A stretch of 64,000 nt of DNA from Dialister histaminiformans (GCF_900103425.1 NZ_FMXA01000004.1:1-64000), one strand, 5' to 3'. Shown: positions 54,723 to 63,658, counted from the stretch's first letter. Notes: generated by a model not told the origin, from the sequence alone. Program-made: numbers and translations.

Positions 54723-56072
54723 ATGCAAAAGGTAAAAAAGATGGGGGTTTGGGAATTAACCCTTCTGGTACTCGTCAACATGATGGGGTCCGGTATTATT
54801 CTTCTGCCGACAAAGCTTGCTTCTGTTGGTACAATTTCAGTTCTTAGCTGGTTTATTACCGGTGGTGCAGTAGCATGTCTTGCATATGCATTTGCAAAAT
54901 GCGGTATGTTTAGCCGTCGTGGTGGTGGCATGGGTGGTTACGCTGAATACTCGTTTGGTAAGGCTGGTAACTTCATGACGAATTATACCTATTCCATTAC
55001 GGCTTTACTTGCTGACGTAGCTATTGCGCTGACAGCAGTTGCTTATGCATTACAGGTTCTTGGTGTTGAATCTAATGCAACAACCATTTGTGTTGGTACT
55101 TTGATTGCCATCTGGGCAGCTACAGCATTGAGTCTTGGTGGTCCAAAATCTGTTGGTAGAATTACTTCTTTCACAGTTCTTGGTGTAGTTGTTCCAGTAT
55201 TAGGTATTTCTCTAATTGGTTGGTTCTGGTTCAGTCCATCGTTGTGGATTAGTCAATGGAATCCGCATAATCTTCCATTCTTTGATGCAGTAAGCTCTTC
55301 TATCGCATTAACACTGTGGGCATTTGCAGGATTTGAATCTGCGGTATCTAACTCTGACGCTGTTGAAAATCCGGAAAAGAATGTTCCAATCGCAGTTATG
55401 GCAGCTACTCTTGGTGCAGCAGCAGTTTACGTTGTTTCCACTAATGTTATTCAGGGGATTGTTCCAAGTGCAGAACTTGTTAATTCAAATGCTCCATTTG
55501 GCGTAGCATTTGCACATATGTTCAGCCCGGCAGTAGGACAGGTCATTAATGCGTTCTTCGTACTGAGTTGTTTTGGTTCCCTTATGGCATGTCAGTTTAC
55601 AGCTGTACAGTGTCTTAAATCTGGTGCAGATGCTGGTTATTTCCCGGCTATTTTTGCAAAGGAAACTAAGCGTGGACTTCCGCTGATGGATATGATTATC
55701 GTTGCAATTCTTCAGTCTATCTTTGTAATTATGAGCGCAAGCCCAGAATTCTTCTCTCAGTTTGAAGCAGCAGTTGATTTGTCCGTAATGACAAACTTGA
55801 TTCCTTTCATCTTCTCCATGGGATCTATTCTGGTTATTCAGAAAGCAGCTACCGGAAAGACAGATTTTGTAACTAACATCTGTGCAGTAATCGGTTTGAT
55901 TTACAGCTTCTATGCTCTGTATGCATGTGGTACAGATGCTCTTGTATGGGGTTCTCTGGTTACATTCCTTGGTATTGCTTTGTATGGCATTGTATCCCCG
56001 AAGTACGATCTCGAAGCTGCTGTTGCTTATAACAAGAAGATTGATGCAGAAAAGGCAGCACAGAATCAGTAA
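54723..56072 (+). CDS. potE: putrescine/ornithine antiporter PotE-like, copy 2 (next to speF)
   Basis: 449 residues, 12 expected helices. GSG motif intact (NMMGSGIILLP), with matches to E. coli PotE Cys62 (AKCGMFS), Trp201 and Glu207 (TLWAFAGFESA), Lys301 and Tyr308 (LKSGADAGYFP). The Trp292 position is Cys: SLMACQFT against GWQFT in PotE. It is 83 bp ahead of the ornithine decarboxylase with no terminator between, so the pair is the expected exchange partner set: ornithine in, putrescine out. The order (transporter first) is the reverse of E. coli. A/T-rich upstream region. Confidence 0.9.
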   Translation: MQKVKKMGVWELTLLVLVNMMGSGIILLPTKLASVGTISVLSWFITGGAVACLAYAFAKCGMFSRRGGGMGGYAEYSFGKAGNFMTNYTYSITALLADVAIALTAVAYALQVLGVESNATTICVGTLIAIWAATALSLGGPKSVGRITSFTVLGVVVPVLGISLIGWFWFSPSLWISQWNPHNLPFFDAVSSSIALTLWAFAGFESAVSNSDAVENPEKNVPIAVMAATLGAAAVYVVSTNVIQGIVPSAELVNSNAPFGVAFAHMFSPAVGQVINAFFVLSCFGSLMACQFTAVQCLKSGADAGYFPAIFAKETKRGLPLMDMIIVAILQSIFVIMSASPEFFSQFEAAVDLSVMTNLIPFIFSMGSILVIQKAATGKTDFVTNICAVIGLIYSFYALYACGTDALVWGSLVTFLGIALYGIVSPKYDLEAAVAYNKKIDAEKAAQNQ

Positions 56073-56154
56073 TCTGGTGCTTTAGGTAATCCCTGGCTTA
56101 TTTTAAGCCGGATATAATATTCAGTTTTCAATATTTTTTGGGAGGAATTTATTA

Positions 56155-58377
56155 ATGAATTTCTTTAAAGTAGGTTATAGTCCATTAGCAGAACCGTATT
56201 TCAACACCATCGGTGTTCGTCAGAAAGTTTGTCTTGATGATGCAGATCTTACCAACATTGGTGCTGCAGTAATCACTGACCAGGAATTGGAATATGTTGA
56301 TAAGGTATACAACACTGGTTTTGAAACTCCTATTTTCCTCGTAAATACTAAGCATGAAGAACTTCCGGAAGAAGTTCTTGGTAAGATTAACCATGTTATT
56401 GATGGAGATCCAAGCACAATTTCTAAAGGACTCTATGACCGTGGGATTGAAGAAGCAGTAGTTGCATTTGATAATAAGGTAACTCCACCTTTCCTCAAGA
56501 CTATGATTAAGCATGTAGAAAATGGTACTTTTGAATATTCCTGCCCTGGTCATCATGGTGGTAATTTCTTCAGAAGAACACCAACTGGCGCTAAGTTTGT
56601 AGATTTCATGGGTGAAAACGTATTCCGTGGTGATTTGGGACATGGCGCAGCTCTGGATATGGGCGACCTTCTTTTGCACAATGGTGTGGCTAATGATGCA
56701 GAAGTTCTGGCCGCGAAGGTATATAACGCAGATAGAACATTCTTCGTATTGAATGGTACTTCCTGCTCCAACCACATTGTCTGCAGCGCATTACTTACAC
56801 CAGGCGACATCGTACTTTATGATCGCAACAATCACAAGTCCATTGACCATGGTGCTTGCATTCTGGCAGGGGCTACCCCTGTTTTCCTGGAAACGGTTCG
56901 TAATTCTGCCGGCTTAATTGGTGGTGTTCCGGCTAAATGCATCAACGAAGATTACATCCGTAATCTGGTAGCTGAAAAGGATCCAGTTAAGGCTAAGGCT
57001 AAGAGACCGATTCGTTTGGCTGTATTTGAAATGAGTACTTATGACGGCACAATCTATAATGCCCGCCAGGTTCTTGATAAGATTGGTCACCTCTGCGACT
57101 ATGTATTGTTTGACTGTGCATGGACTGGTTATGAACAGTTCATCGATATTATGAAGGACTCCAGCCCATTGCTGATGAAGCTTGGACCGGAAGATCCAGG
57201 TATCATTGTAACTCAGTCCGTTCATAAGCAGGGCGCAGGTTGGTCTTCTTCTTCCTGGATTCATAAGAAGGACAGTCATATTAAGGGACAGAAGCGTTAT
57301 TGCAATGATAGCGTATTCAACAATGCATATCTGCTTCATTACAATACATCCCCATTTATGCCGATGTGGGCAAGCATTGAAGTCAATGCAAGAATGCATG
57401 AAGGCAAACAGGGTAAGATGATGTGGAAGAAGGCTCTGTGTGATATTATTGAAGCTCGTAAGACTATCTTCAAGAGATGCCATTATCTGAAACCGTTTGT
57501 TCCGCCGGTAGTTCATGGAAAACCGTGGTGGGATGCTGATACAGAAACCATTGCAACTGATCTGGCTTACTGGAAGTTTAATCCGGAAGAAAACTGGCAT
57601 GGTTATAAGGGATATGACAAGGATCAGTATGTAGTTGATCCAATGAAGCTGCAGCTGATTACACCAGGTATTAACGTAGAAGATGACTCCTTTGAAGACT
57701 TTGGTATTAATGCGACTATCCTCTTCGCATTCCTGCGTGAAAACAACATTACCCCGGAAAAGACTTCTCTGTATAGCCTGCTCTTCCTGATTACTCCGGC
57801 AGAAACCAAGGTTAAGCTGGACAACCTTATTGCACAGCTCGTTCGCTTTGAAAAGCTGGTTGATGAAGATGCTCCACTGTATGAAGTGCTTCCAACCACT
57901 TACAAACAGTATTTTGCTCAGTACCGTGATTACTCTATCAGACAGCTGTGCCAGGAAATGCATGACTTCTACAAGAGCAATAATGTCAAGGAACTGCAGA
58001 AGGAACTGTTTATGAAGGATTATCTCCCAGAACAGGGCATCAGTGCTCAGCAGGCACATAATGCATTGGTTCGCAATGATGGTGAACTGGTTCCGCTGTC
58101 CCAGATTGAAGGCCGCATTGCTCTGGACGATGCGCTTCCATATCCGCCAGGAGTTGTTTGCGTAATGTCCGGTGAACGTTGGTCCAAGACAGCAACCAAG
58201 TATTTCCAGACTTTGGTAGATGGAATCAATGCGCTTCCAGGATTTGCTCCAGAAATTCAGGGCGTAGTTATGGGAACTGATAAGGATGGCAAAGCCATGG
58301 CTTCCGGTTACGTGCTGAAGAAGGAATTGGAAGATGAATATAAGGCTAAATATGTAACCGAACGAGTTAATGACTAA
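56155..58377 (+). CDS. speF: ornithine decarboxylase, inducible SpeF type
   Basis: 740 residues, close to the 732 of E. coli SpeF. PLP-dependent fold type I: N-terminal wing domain (1-110), the PLP domain with CPGHHGGNFFRR, VLNGTSCSNH, DRNNHKSIDHGA, the lysine that binds PLP in SVHKQGAG (about residue 358), KDSHIKGQ, and the C-terminal ALPYPPGVVCV loop. The motif run follows SpeF more closely than lysine (CadA) or arginine (AdiA) enzymes. It makes putrescine and uses up a proton, supporting acid tolerance. TGGGAGG precedes the ATG. A terminator follows at 58465. Confidence 0.93.
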   Translation: MNFFKVGYSPLAEPYFNTIGVRQKVCLDDADLTNIGAAVITDQELEYVDKVYNTGFETPIFLVNTKHEELPEEVLGKINHVIDGDPSTISKGLYDRGIEEAVVAFDNKVTPPFLKTMIKHVENGTFEYSCPGHHGGNFFRRTPTGAKFVDFMGENVFRGDLGHGAALDMGDLLLHNGVANDAEVLAAKVYNADRTFFVLNGTSCSNHIVCSALLTPGDIVLYDRNNHKSIDHGACILAGATPVFLETVRNSAGLIGGVPAKCINEDYIRNLVAEKDPVKAKAKRPIRLAVFEMSTYDGTIYNARQVLDKIGHLCDYVLFDCAWTGYEQFIDIMKDSSPLLMKLGPEDPGIIVTQSVHKQGAGWSSSSWIHKKDSHIKGQKRYCNDSVFNNAYLLHYNTSPFMPMWASIEVNARMHEGKQGKMMWKKALCDIIEARKTIFKRCHYLKPFVPPVVHGKPWWDADTETIATDLAYWKFNPEENWHGYKGYDKDQYVVDPMKLQLITPGINVEDDSFEDFGINATILFAFLRENNITPEKTSLYSLLFLITPAETKVKLDNLIAQLVRFEKLVDEDAPLYEVLPTTYKQYFAQYRDYSIRQLCQEMHDFYKSNNVKELQKELFMKDYLPEQGISAQQAHNALVRNDGELVPLSQIEGRIALDDALPYPPGVVCVMSGERWSKTATKYFQTLVDGINALPGFAPEIQGVVMGTDKDGKAMASGYVLKKELEDEYKAKYVTERVND

Positions 58378-58464
58378 TTATCATTGGATTGTAAAAGTTC
58401 CTATTTAGATATTCGTAATCATAAGGCGGAAAGCTTTTGAAAACGGAATATAGTGTGTGATTAG

Positions 58465-58508
58465 AAATGGAGTGAAGAACGCGTGAAACGATCTTCACTC
58501 CATTTTTT
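58465..58508 (+). terminator. terminator after speF, before antiporter 3
   Basis: AATGGAGTGAAGA and TCTTCACTCCATT pair over 13 bp with a 13-nt loop and TTTTTT. It lies 42 bp before the next ATG, so antiporter 3 would need a promoter of its own or read-through. Confidence 0.88.
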
Positions 58509-58549
58509 ATGTTCTTTTAGTTATTTCATGAAGGGGTGATGGTTATAAG

Positions 58550-59863
58550 ATGGATAACCACAAAAATAAGATGACTTTATTGCAGCTAACTGTTCTGACG
58601 GCTGTAAGTATGATGGGATCTGGTATTATTATGCTCCCAGCAAAACTGGGGCAACTGGGAAGTATATCCATATTATCCTGGCTGGTAACGGCTGTAGGGG
58701 CAATGTGTCTTGCTTATGCATTTGGGCAATGTGGTATGTACAGTCAGAAAAAAGGGGGAATGGGAGGTTATGCAGAATATGTTTTTGGTAAAAGCGGTAA
58801 TTTTATAGCCAATTTTACATATGGTATATCTGTGGTAATTGCGGACGCAGCGATGGCATTAGCTGCGGCTGGATATGGAGCTTCGCTTTTGGGGATAAAG
58901 CTGACATCCTTGGAGGCTGCAATCGGGACTGTTTTAATTTTATGGGCGACAACAATTCTTAATTTCAGAGGCCCGGCTGGTACCGGCAGGATTTCAAGTA
59001 TCACTATCTGGGGTGTTATATTGCCTTGTCTGTTTTTATCTACAGTTGGGTGGTTCTGGTTTTCTCCAGATATGTATTTTTCTAACTGGAATGTGCAGAA
59101 TCTTTCCCTGGGCGAAGCCGTTTCGCAGGCTATTACGATGACATTATGGGCCTTTCTTGGGTTAGAGACTGCCTGTGCGAATTCTGATGCGGTAGAAAAT
59201 CCGCATAAAACTGTTCCTAAAGCTATACTGGGAGGGGTACTTCTGGCGGCGGTATGCTATATAGTGACTACTAATGTGATGTTTGGAATGGTACCAGCTC
59301 AGGATCTGGCCAATAGTGAAGCTCCCTTTGGATATGTTTACTCTGTGTTGCTTGGGGGAACTGCAGGAAAAGTTGTAGTAGCCATGGTTTTGGTAAATGA
59401 TTTTGGTTCCCTTATTGGATGGCAGTTTACCGTAGGGAATGTATTTAAAGCGGCAGCGGATGCTAAAGAATTTCCACGTATCTTTGGCTGGATTAATTCC
59501 TATTCAGCACCTGTGGCAGGAATGATTATTATTACATCAATTCAGTCTATACTTGCTTTTATGACAGTAAGCCCATCATTAATCAAGCAGTATGAAATAT
59601 TGGTAGATTTGGCAGTGGTTACTAATGTCATACCGTATATTCTATCTATGTCTGCTTTGGATGTGTTGATGAAAATTGAAGCGAACATTTCCGGGAAGTC
59701 TTCGCGAGGATTGTCTGCTGTGGCGCTGATTGGTGCTATTTATAGTATTTATGCTTGCTATGCTGCAGGCGAACAGGCGATGACAGGGGGCGCCATTGTT
59801 ATTTTTGCTGGTTGGGTAATATATGGAAAAATTCAGAATCGGCAATATGTTTTGTTCAAATAA
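58550..59863 (+). CDS. PotE-like amino acid/amine antiporter, copy 3
   Basis: 437 residues, 12 expected helices. GSG motif kept (SMMGSGIIMLP), Cys (GQCGMYS), Trp/Glu (TLWAFLGLETA), Trp292 (IGWQFT) and Lys301 (VFKAAAD) counterparts present. The PotE Tyr308 position is Glu (DAKEFP), so ornithine recognition may differ. Ribosome site AAGGGG is 12 bases from the ATG. It is preceded by the speF terminator and followed by another terminator, so it is a single-gene unit or depends on read-through. Confidence 0.87.
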   Translation: MDNHKNKMTLLQLTVLTAVSMMGSGIIMLPAKLGQLGSISILSWLVTAVGAMCLAYAFGQCGMYSQKKGGMGGYAEYVFGKSGNFIANFTYGISVVIADAAMALAAAGYGASLLGIKLTSLEAAIGTVLILWATTILNFRGPAGTGRISSITIWGVILPCLFLSTVGWFWFSPDMYFSNWNVQNLSLGEAVSQAITMTLWAFLGLETACANSDAVENPHKTVPKAILGGVLLAAVCYIVTTNVMFGMVPAQDLANSEAPFGYVYSVLLGGTAGKVVVAMVLVNDFGSLIGWQFTVGNVFKAAADAKEFPRIFGWINSYSAPVAGMIIITSIQSILAFMTVSPSLIKQYEILVDLAVVTNVIPYILSMSALDVLMKIEANISGKSSRGLSAVALIGAIYSIYACYAAGEQAMTGGAIVIFAGWVIYGKIQNRQYVLFK

Positions 59864-59865
59864 AA

Positions 59866-59911
59866 GAAAAAGTACAGGAGGTCTTCTCAAGGGAAGGTCC
59901 TGTACTTTTTC
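59866..59911. terminator. bidirectional terminator between antiporter 3 and the TrpR-family gene
   Basis: AAAAAGTACAGGA pairs with TCCTGTACTTTTT, 13 bp perfect, with an inner TTC/GAA extension. Confidence 0.88.
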
Positions 59912-59926
59912 TTTAATCTTTAACGA

Positions 59927-60241
59927 TTAATCATTCTGGGTTTTGTAAATTATTCCGTGAAGTTTATTGAAGCGTTTAATTGCAAGTTTATATCCGCCAG
60001 TGCCGTATTGATAAGCTCTTTTGATTCGTGATATTGTGCCTGCACTAACGCCTGTTGATTCACGGATGGCGTCATAATTTTCGCCACGATCCAGTAAACG
60101 GGCAACTTCAAATCGCTGTCCCATTTCATGCAATTCATCGATAGTGCATAAATCCTGAAAAAAGCCATAAAATTCATCTTTTTCGCTTAAGGTTTTGATT
60201 GCATCAAATAAATGATCCAATTCAGCACATTTCATGTTCAT
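59927..60241 (-). CDS. TrpR/YerC-family DNA-binding regulator
   Basis: 104 residues from the ATG at 60241 (AGAGGGA 9 bases upstream). All-helical TrpR-like fold: the region FQDLCTIDELHEMGQRFEVARLL, then a helix-turn-helix NYDAIRESTGVSAGTISRIKRA, matching the YerC/YecD subgroup rather than enterobacterial TrpR. The ligand is unknown. The YerC group is often near purine or histidine genes. Here it is divergent from hisS and surrounded by antiporters, so it could control either. An inverted repeat lies in its promoter. Confidence 0.85.
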   Translation of the reverse strand: MNMKCAELDHLFDAIKTLSEKDEFYGFFQDLCTIDELHEMGQRFEVARLLDRGENYDAIRESTGVSAGTISRIKRAYQYGTGGYKLAIKRFNKLHGIIYKTQND

Positions 60242-60265
60242 CTTTTGAAGTCCCTCTCTTTTTTT

Positions 60266-60278
60266 ATAAACAGTTTAT
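60266..60278. promoter_or_regulatory. palindrome in the promoter of the TrpR-family gene
   Basis: ATAAAC-A-GTTTAT, a perfect 6-bp dyad, 25 bp before the regulator start and 340 bp before hisS. It may be an operator for autoregulation. The surrounding 60242-60511 is AT-rich and shows no gene or T-box. Confidence 0.35.
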
Positions 60279-60511
60279 GATAATTATTAGCTTATTAATT
60301 ATATAACAAAATGAATTGTTATAGAAGATACTTATTTTAAAGGGGCATACGATTAACGGAAGGACGAATTAAAAAATTAAAGTTATATCCATATAGAGAA
60401 TGAAATTAATCTAAAGTGATAAATAGTGAAGGTTGTTGGTTTTGCATTGACTGGGCTGAGAATAACAGTAAATATCCGGGAAATAGCTATTTAACTCTTT
60501 AAAGTATTAAC

Positions 60512-60541
60512 TTGACTACTAGGTAGAGAGTAATAGATAAT
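60512..60541 (+). promoter_or_regulatory. promoter for hisS
   Basis: TTGACT (60512-60517), 18 bp, GATAAT (60536-60541). The leader before the ATG is about 70 nt. Confidence 0.65.
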
Positions 60542-60547
60542 GTATAC

Positions 60548-60582
60548 AATTCAAATAAAAGAAATTTTCGTATATTTGAATT
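60548..60582 (+). promoter_or_regulatory. inverted repeat in the hisS leader
   Basis: AATTCAAATA (60548-60557) pairs with TATTTGAATT (60573-60582), 10 bp perfect with a 15-nt loop; ATTTTTG follows. It could be an operator at the transcription start or a weak attenuator. Confidence 0.4.
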
Positions 60583-60618
60583 ATTTTTGCTCAAGGATTA
60601 TTGAAAGGGAGGATCATT

Positions 60619-61878
60619 ATGCAAGCATTAAGAGGAACTCAGGATATTCTGCCGAGAGATATCTGGAAATGGAATTATGTAGAGAAAAAAATAAGAGAAT
60701 GGTGCAGGTTGTATCGTTTTGGCGAAATTCGTACCCCTATGTTTGAGGCAACCGAGTTGTTCCTCCGTGGGATTGGGGATACTACCGACGTTGTAACGAA
60801 AGAAATGTATACATTTAACGATCGTGGTGGTCGATCAATTACCCTTCGTCCAGAAAATACAGCGGCTGTTGTAAGATCCTTCCTTGAACATAAAGCGTAT
60901 GCCGATGATAATGTACATAAAGTGTTTTATATTGGATCCATGTTCAGATATGATCGTCCACAGGCAGGGCGATTCAGAGAATTTCACCAATTTGGTGTAG
61001 AAACATTAGGATCTTACTCTCCAGCTGCCGATGCTGAATGTATTGCGCTGGCGGTAGATTTCTTTCACTCGCTTGGACTCAAGGATTTAAAGCTTCTGAT
61101 TAATTCTATAGGCCATGTTGAATGTCGAAAAGCATATCGTGAGCGTTTGATAAAGTTCCTTGAACCAAAGAAAGATCAGTTGTGTGATGATTGTAAGGAA
61201 CGTTTATATAAGAATCCATTAAGAGTGCTCGATTGCAAGGAAGACGGATGCAAGGCCGCATCTGAAGGGGCTCCACAGATTACGGATTATCTTTGTGAGG
61301 ATTGCCACAATAAGTTTGAGGCCGTAAAGAAATATCTGACTGCACTGGGAATTCCTTACGAAATCGATTCTCGACTGGTGCGTGGTTTGGATTATTATAC
61401 GAATACAGCGTTTGAAATCCAGTATGCTCCATTGGGGGCGCAAAGCACAATTTGTGGTGGTGGTCGTTATGATGGACTCGTTGAAGAAATCGGTGGGCCG
61501 GCAACCCCAGGTATTGGGTTTGCCATCGGCTTGGAACGTCTAATTTTAGCACTGGAAAAACAGAACCTGTTACCGGCAGAACCTAAGGATGAGAATGTAT
61601 TTGTTGCGGTTATGGGAGAAGATGCTATGGCTGAAGGGCTTCGGATAGAAGACGGATTAAGAAGAAATGGAGTTCCGGCAGAAATTGATTTGCAGAACCG
61701 AAGCTTGAAGGGGCAGTTAAAGCAGGCTAACAAGCAGGGGGCTGCCTATGCAGTTATCATTGGAGAACAGGAGCTGAAACAGAAGCTGGGGGTTGTTCGT
61801 GATATGAATAACAATTCTCAGGAAAATGTAGCACTGGATGATATTGTAGAATATCTTAAGAAACAGATGCAAAGATAA
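60619..61878 (+). CDS. hisS: histidyl-tRNA synthetase
   Basis: 419 residues from ATG 60619 with GGGAGG 7 bases before. Class II synthetase: ALRGTQDILP, LRPENTAAVVRSF, GSMFRYDRPQAGRFREFHQFG (motif 2), the histidine-specific GLDYYTNTAFEI and GGGRYDGLVEEIG, and GFAIGLERLI (motif 3). An insert with paired Cys (CDDCKERLYK, DCKEDGCK) is common in bacterial HisRS. C-terminal anticodon-binding domain about 330-419. No aspS follows, the common Firmicutes neighbour. It is flanked by antiporters on both sides. A terminator follows. Confidence 0.97.
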   Translation: MQALRGTQDILPRDIWKWNYVEKKIREWCRLYRFGEIRTPMFEATELFLRGIGDTTDVVTKEMYTFNDRGGRSITLRPENTAAVVRSFLEHKAYADDNVHKVFYIGSMFRYDRPQAGRFREFHQFGVETLGSYSPAADAECIALAVDFFHSLGLKDLKLLINSIGHVECRKAYRERLIKFLEPKKDQLCDDCKERLYKNPLRVLDCKEDGCKAASEGAPQITDYLCEDCHNKFEAVKKYLTALGIPYEIDSRLVRGLDYYTNTAFEIQYAPLGAQSTICGGGRYDGLVEEIGGPATPGIGFAIGLERLILALEKQNLLPAEPKDENVFVAVMGEDAMAEGLRIEDGLRRNGVPAEIDLQNRSLKGQLKQANKQGAAYAVIIGEQELKQKLGVVRDMNNNSQENVALDDIVEYLKKQMQR

Positions 61879-61901
61879 GGACTTAGATAATCAAATTAAG
61901 A

Positions 61902-61944
61902 TAAAAAACCTTCTGATTGATATTATCAGCCGGAAGGTTTTTTA
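61902..61944 (+). terminator. terminator after hisS
   Basis: AAAAAACCTTC and GGAAGGTTTTTT pair; a TGAT/ATCAG extension adds stability. Confidence 0.85.
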
Positions 61945-62124
61945 TTTTCAGTAGTACTTTAGTTAAGTAAGAATACAAATAGTCATATAGTTAACGAGAC
62001 AGAAAAACTTATTTAATGACAAATAATTAATACTTTGTTATGATTTGTGTGATAATTTCTTGAAATTAGAGGCACGGAGTGGTGGCGCTCCTCTCGGGAC
62101 GGAAGAAAGATGAGGGAATTTTTT

Positions 62125-63423
62125 ATGCCACAGAATAACAAAGTAGGACTTATTCAGTTTACGATTTTAACTACGGTGAGCATGACGGATGGAATTATCA
62201 TGTTGCCAACTATGGTAGCTACCGTGGGAGCTATCTCTATTTATGCCTGGATTGAAACCATTATTTGTGTAATGATTCTTGCTTATGCATTTGCTAAATG
62301 TGGCGCCTATAGCAAGAAAAGTGGTGGACTTGGTGGATATGCGGAATATGCTTTCGGAAGATCAGGTAATTTTATAGCGAATTTTACATATGCTATTGCT
62401 CTTATGATAGCGAATGTAGGTATTGCTATTTCTGTTGTAGCGTATTCTAGTGCCTTTTTTGATGTTGAGCTAAGTCCGGTTGATGCAGCTTTTTTAGCAG
62501 GAGTGGTTATGATTATGACTACTGCAGCTAATTTTTGGGGAACCAGAATGACAGTTAAGCTGGGGTTTACGGCGATGATGTGCAAATTGATTCCGGCAGC
62601 AATTATGAGTATCTGCGGATTGTATTTTTTTGATCCTCAGATTTTTAATGCAGCATGGAATCCGCATCACTATACCGCGGTAAGGGCGATTGGTTCAGCT
62701 AATTCTTTTACGCTATGGGCTTTTTTAGGATTGGAGTCGGCATGTTCCAATATGGATCGAGTGGAAAATCCAAGAAAAAATGTTCCTGTTGCGGTAATAT
62801 CAGCTACAGCTATTATTGGGATTTTTTCAATTATATATACTACAGTTATTCAGGGAATAGTACCAAATTCAGTATTGTCGGTTTCTAATGCCCCGTTTGG
62901 TGATGCTTTTGCTTATATGTATGGGCCTGTAGCCGGTAGAATTGTCACAGCATTTATGATTTTTGGATGTGCGGGCGCATTAATTGCTTGGCAATTTACT
63001 TTAGGGGAATTGCTTCGTGAAGGTGCAGGTGAAGGATATTTTCCTGAAATTTTTGGGAAGGTGACCAAAGATGGCGTACCGGTAAAAGGCATGATTGTTA
63101 TGGTACTTATTCAGCTGATTATGATTTTTTTCACAATCAGCCCTACAATGGTTAAACAGTTTGATGTATTGATTCAGCTAGCTACGGTGGACAACTTGGT
63201 TCCTTACGTGTTGGCTATGGCCTCTCTGGATATTATGCAGAAAGAAGCTGGACATAATGAGCGCACGACCAGATTGGCTGCGGTTATAGGTGGGGCATAC
63301 AGTATGTATGCTACGTATCAGTGTGGCATGGATGCGGTTACGGCAGGTATGATGACGGTGCTTCTGGGGTATATGATTTATGGAGTATATGCTGGACAGA
63401 AACCCTATACAGGTCATTTATAA
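62125..63423 (+). CDS. PotE-like antiporter, copy 4, without the GSG motif
   Basis: 432 residues from ATG 62125 (GATGAGGG 6 bases upstream; ATG at 62110 lies within this site). Overall PotE-like, but helix 1 reads SMTDGIIMLP where the others have NMMGSGI: GSG is lost and one residue is missing. Cys (AKCGAYS), Trp/Glu (TLWAFLGLESA), Trp292 (IAWQFT) and Tyr308 (GYFP) positions are kept; Lys301 is Arg (LLREGAG). Sequence is AT-richer than its neighbours. An altered carboxylate-binding site suggests a different or uncoupled transport. Directly downstream of hisS with a terminator between. Confidence 0.87.
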   Translation: MPQNNKVGLIQFTILTTVSMTDGIIMLPTMVATVGAISIYAWIETIICVMILAYAFAKCGAYSKKSGGLGGYAEYAFGRSGNFIANFTYAIALMIANVGIAISVVAYSSAFFDVELSPVDAAFLAGVVMIMTTAANFWGTRMTVKLGFTAMMCKLIPAAIMSICGLYFFDPQIFNAAWNPHHYTAVRAIGSANSFTLWAFLGLESACSNMDRVENPRKNVPVAVISATAIIGIFSIIYTTVIQGIVPNSVLSVSNAPFGDAFAYMYGPVAGRIVTAFMIFGCAGALIAWQFTLGELLREGAGEGYFPEIFGKVTKDGVPVKGMIVMVLIQLIMIFFTISPTMVKQFDVLIQLATVDNLVPYVLAMASLDIMQKEAGHNERTTRLAAVIGGAYSMYATYQCGMDAVTAGMMTVLLGYMIYGVYAGQKPYTGHL

Positions 63424-63606
63424 TGGGGAACTTTCCTAAAAGATAGTGTCGTGAAGGTGATATGTTAATATGTTATTAAGGTGCAACATTTAGTAAGACC
63501 ATATAAAATAATTTGATATATTATGTAAATGCAAACAATTGGCATTTTCTGCTATTATGAGGGGCAGTATTTGACTGCACCATAATTAGCAGATAACGGG
63601 TTAAGA

Positions 63607-63638
63607 GAGGGAGACAGTTTATTTTGTCTCCCTTTTTT
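63607..63638 (+). terminator. intrinsic terminator 20 bp before antiporter 5
   Basis: AGGGAGACA and TGTCTCCCT pair over 9 bp with an 8-nt loop and six T's. It is 184 bp after the stop of copy 4 and 20 bp before the next start, so it may serve as a leader attenuator rather than only as the end of copy 4. Confidence 0.8.
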
Positions 63639-63658
63639 GTGTGAGAAGGTGAGATTCT

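Noticed and set aside
56914-58059. Minus-strand frame opposite the end of speF
   Set aside because: Shadow of a well-supported gene.
60242-60618. T-box in front of hisS
   Set aside because: Neither the T-box sequence (GGTGGNACCGCG) nor a His specifier stem is present.
62060-62124. ACGG-containing leader of antiporter 4 as a mini-ykkC (guanidine-II) riboswitch
   Set aside because: Two ACGG motifs occur, but neither sits as a loop on a complementary stem, so the required pair of hairpins is missing.
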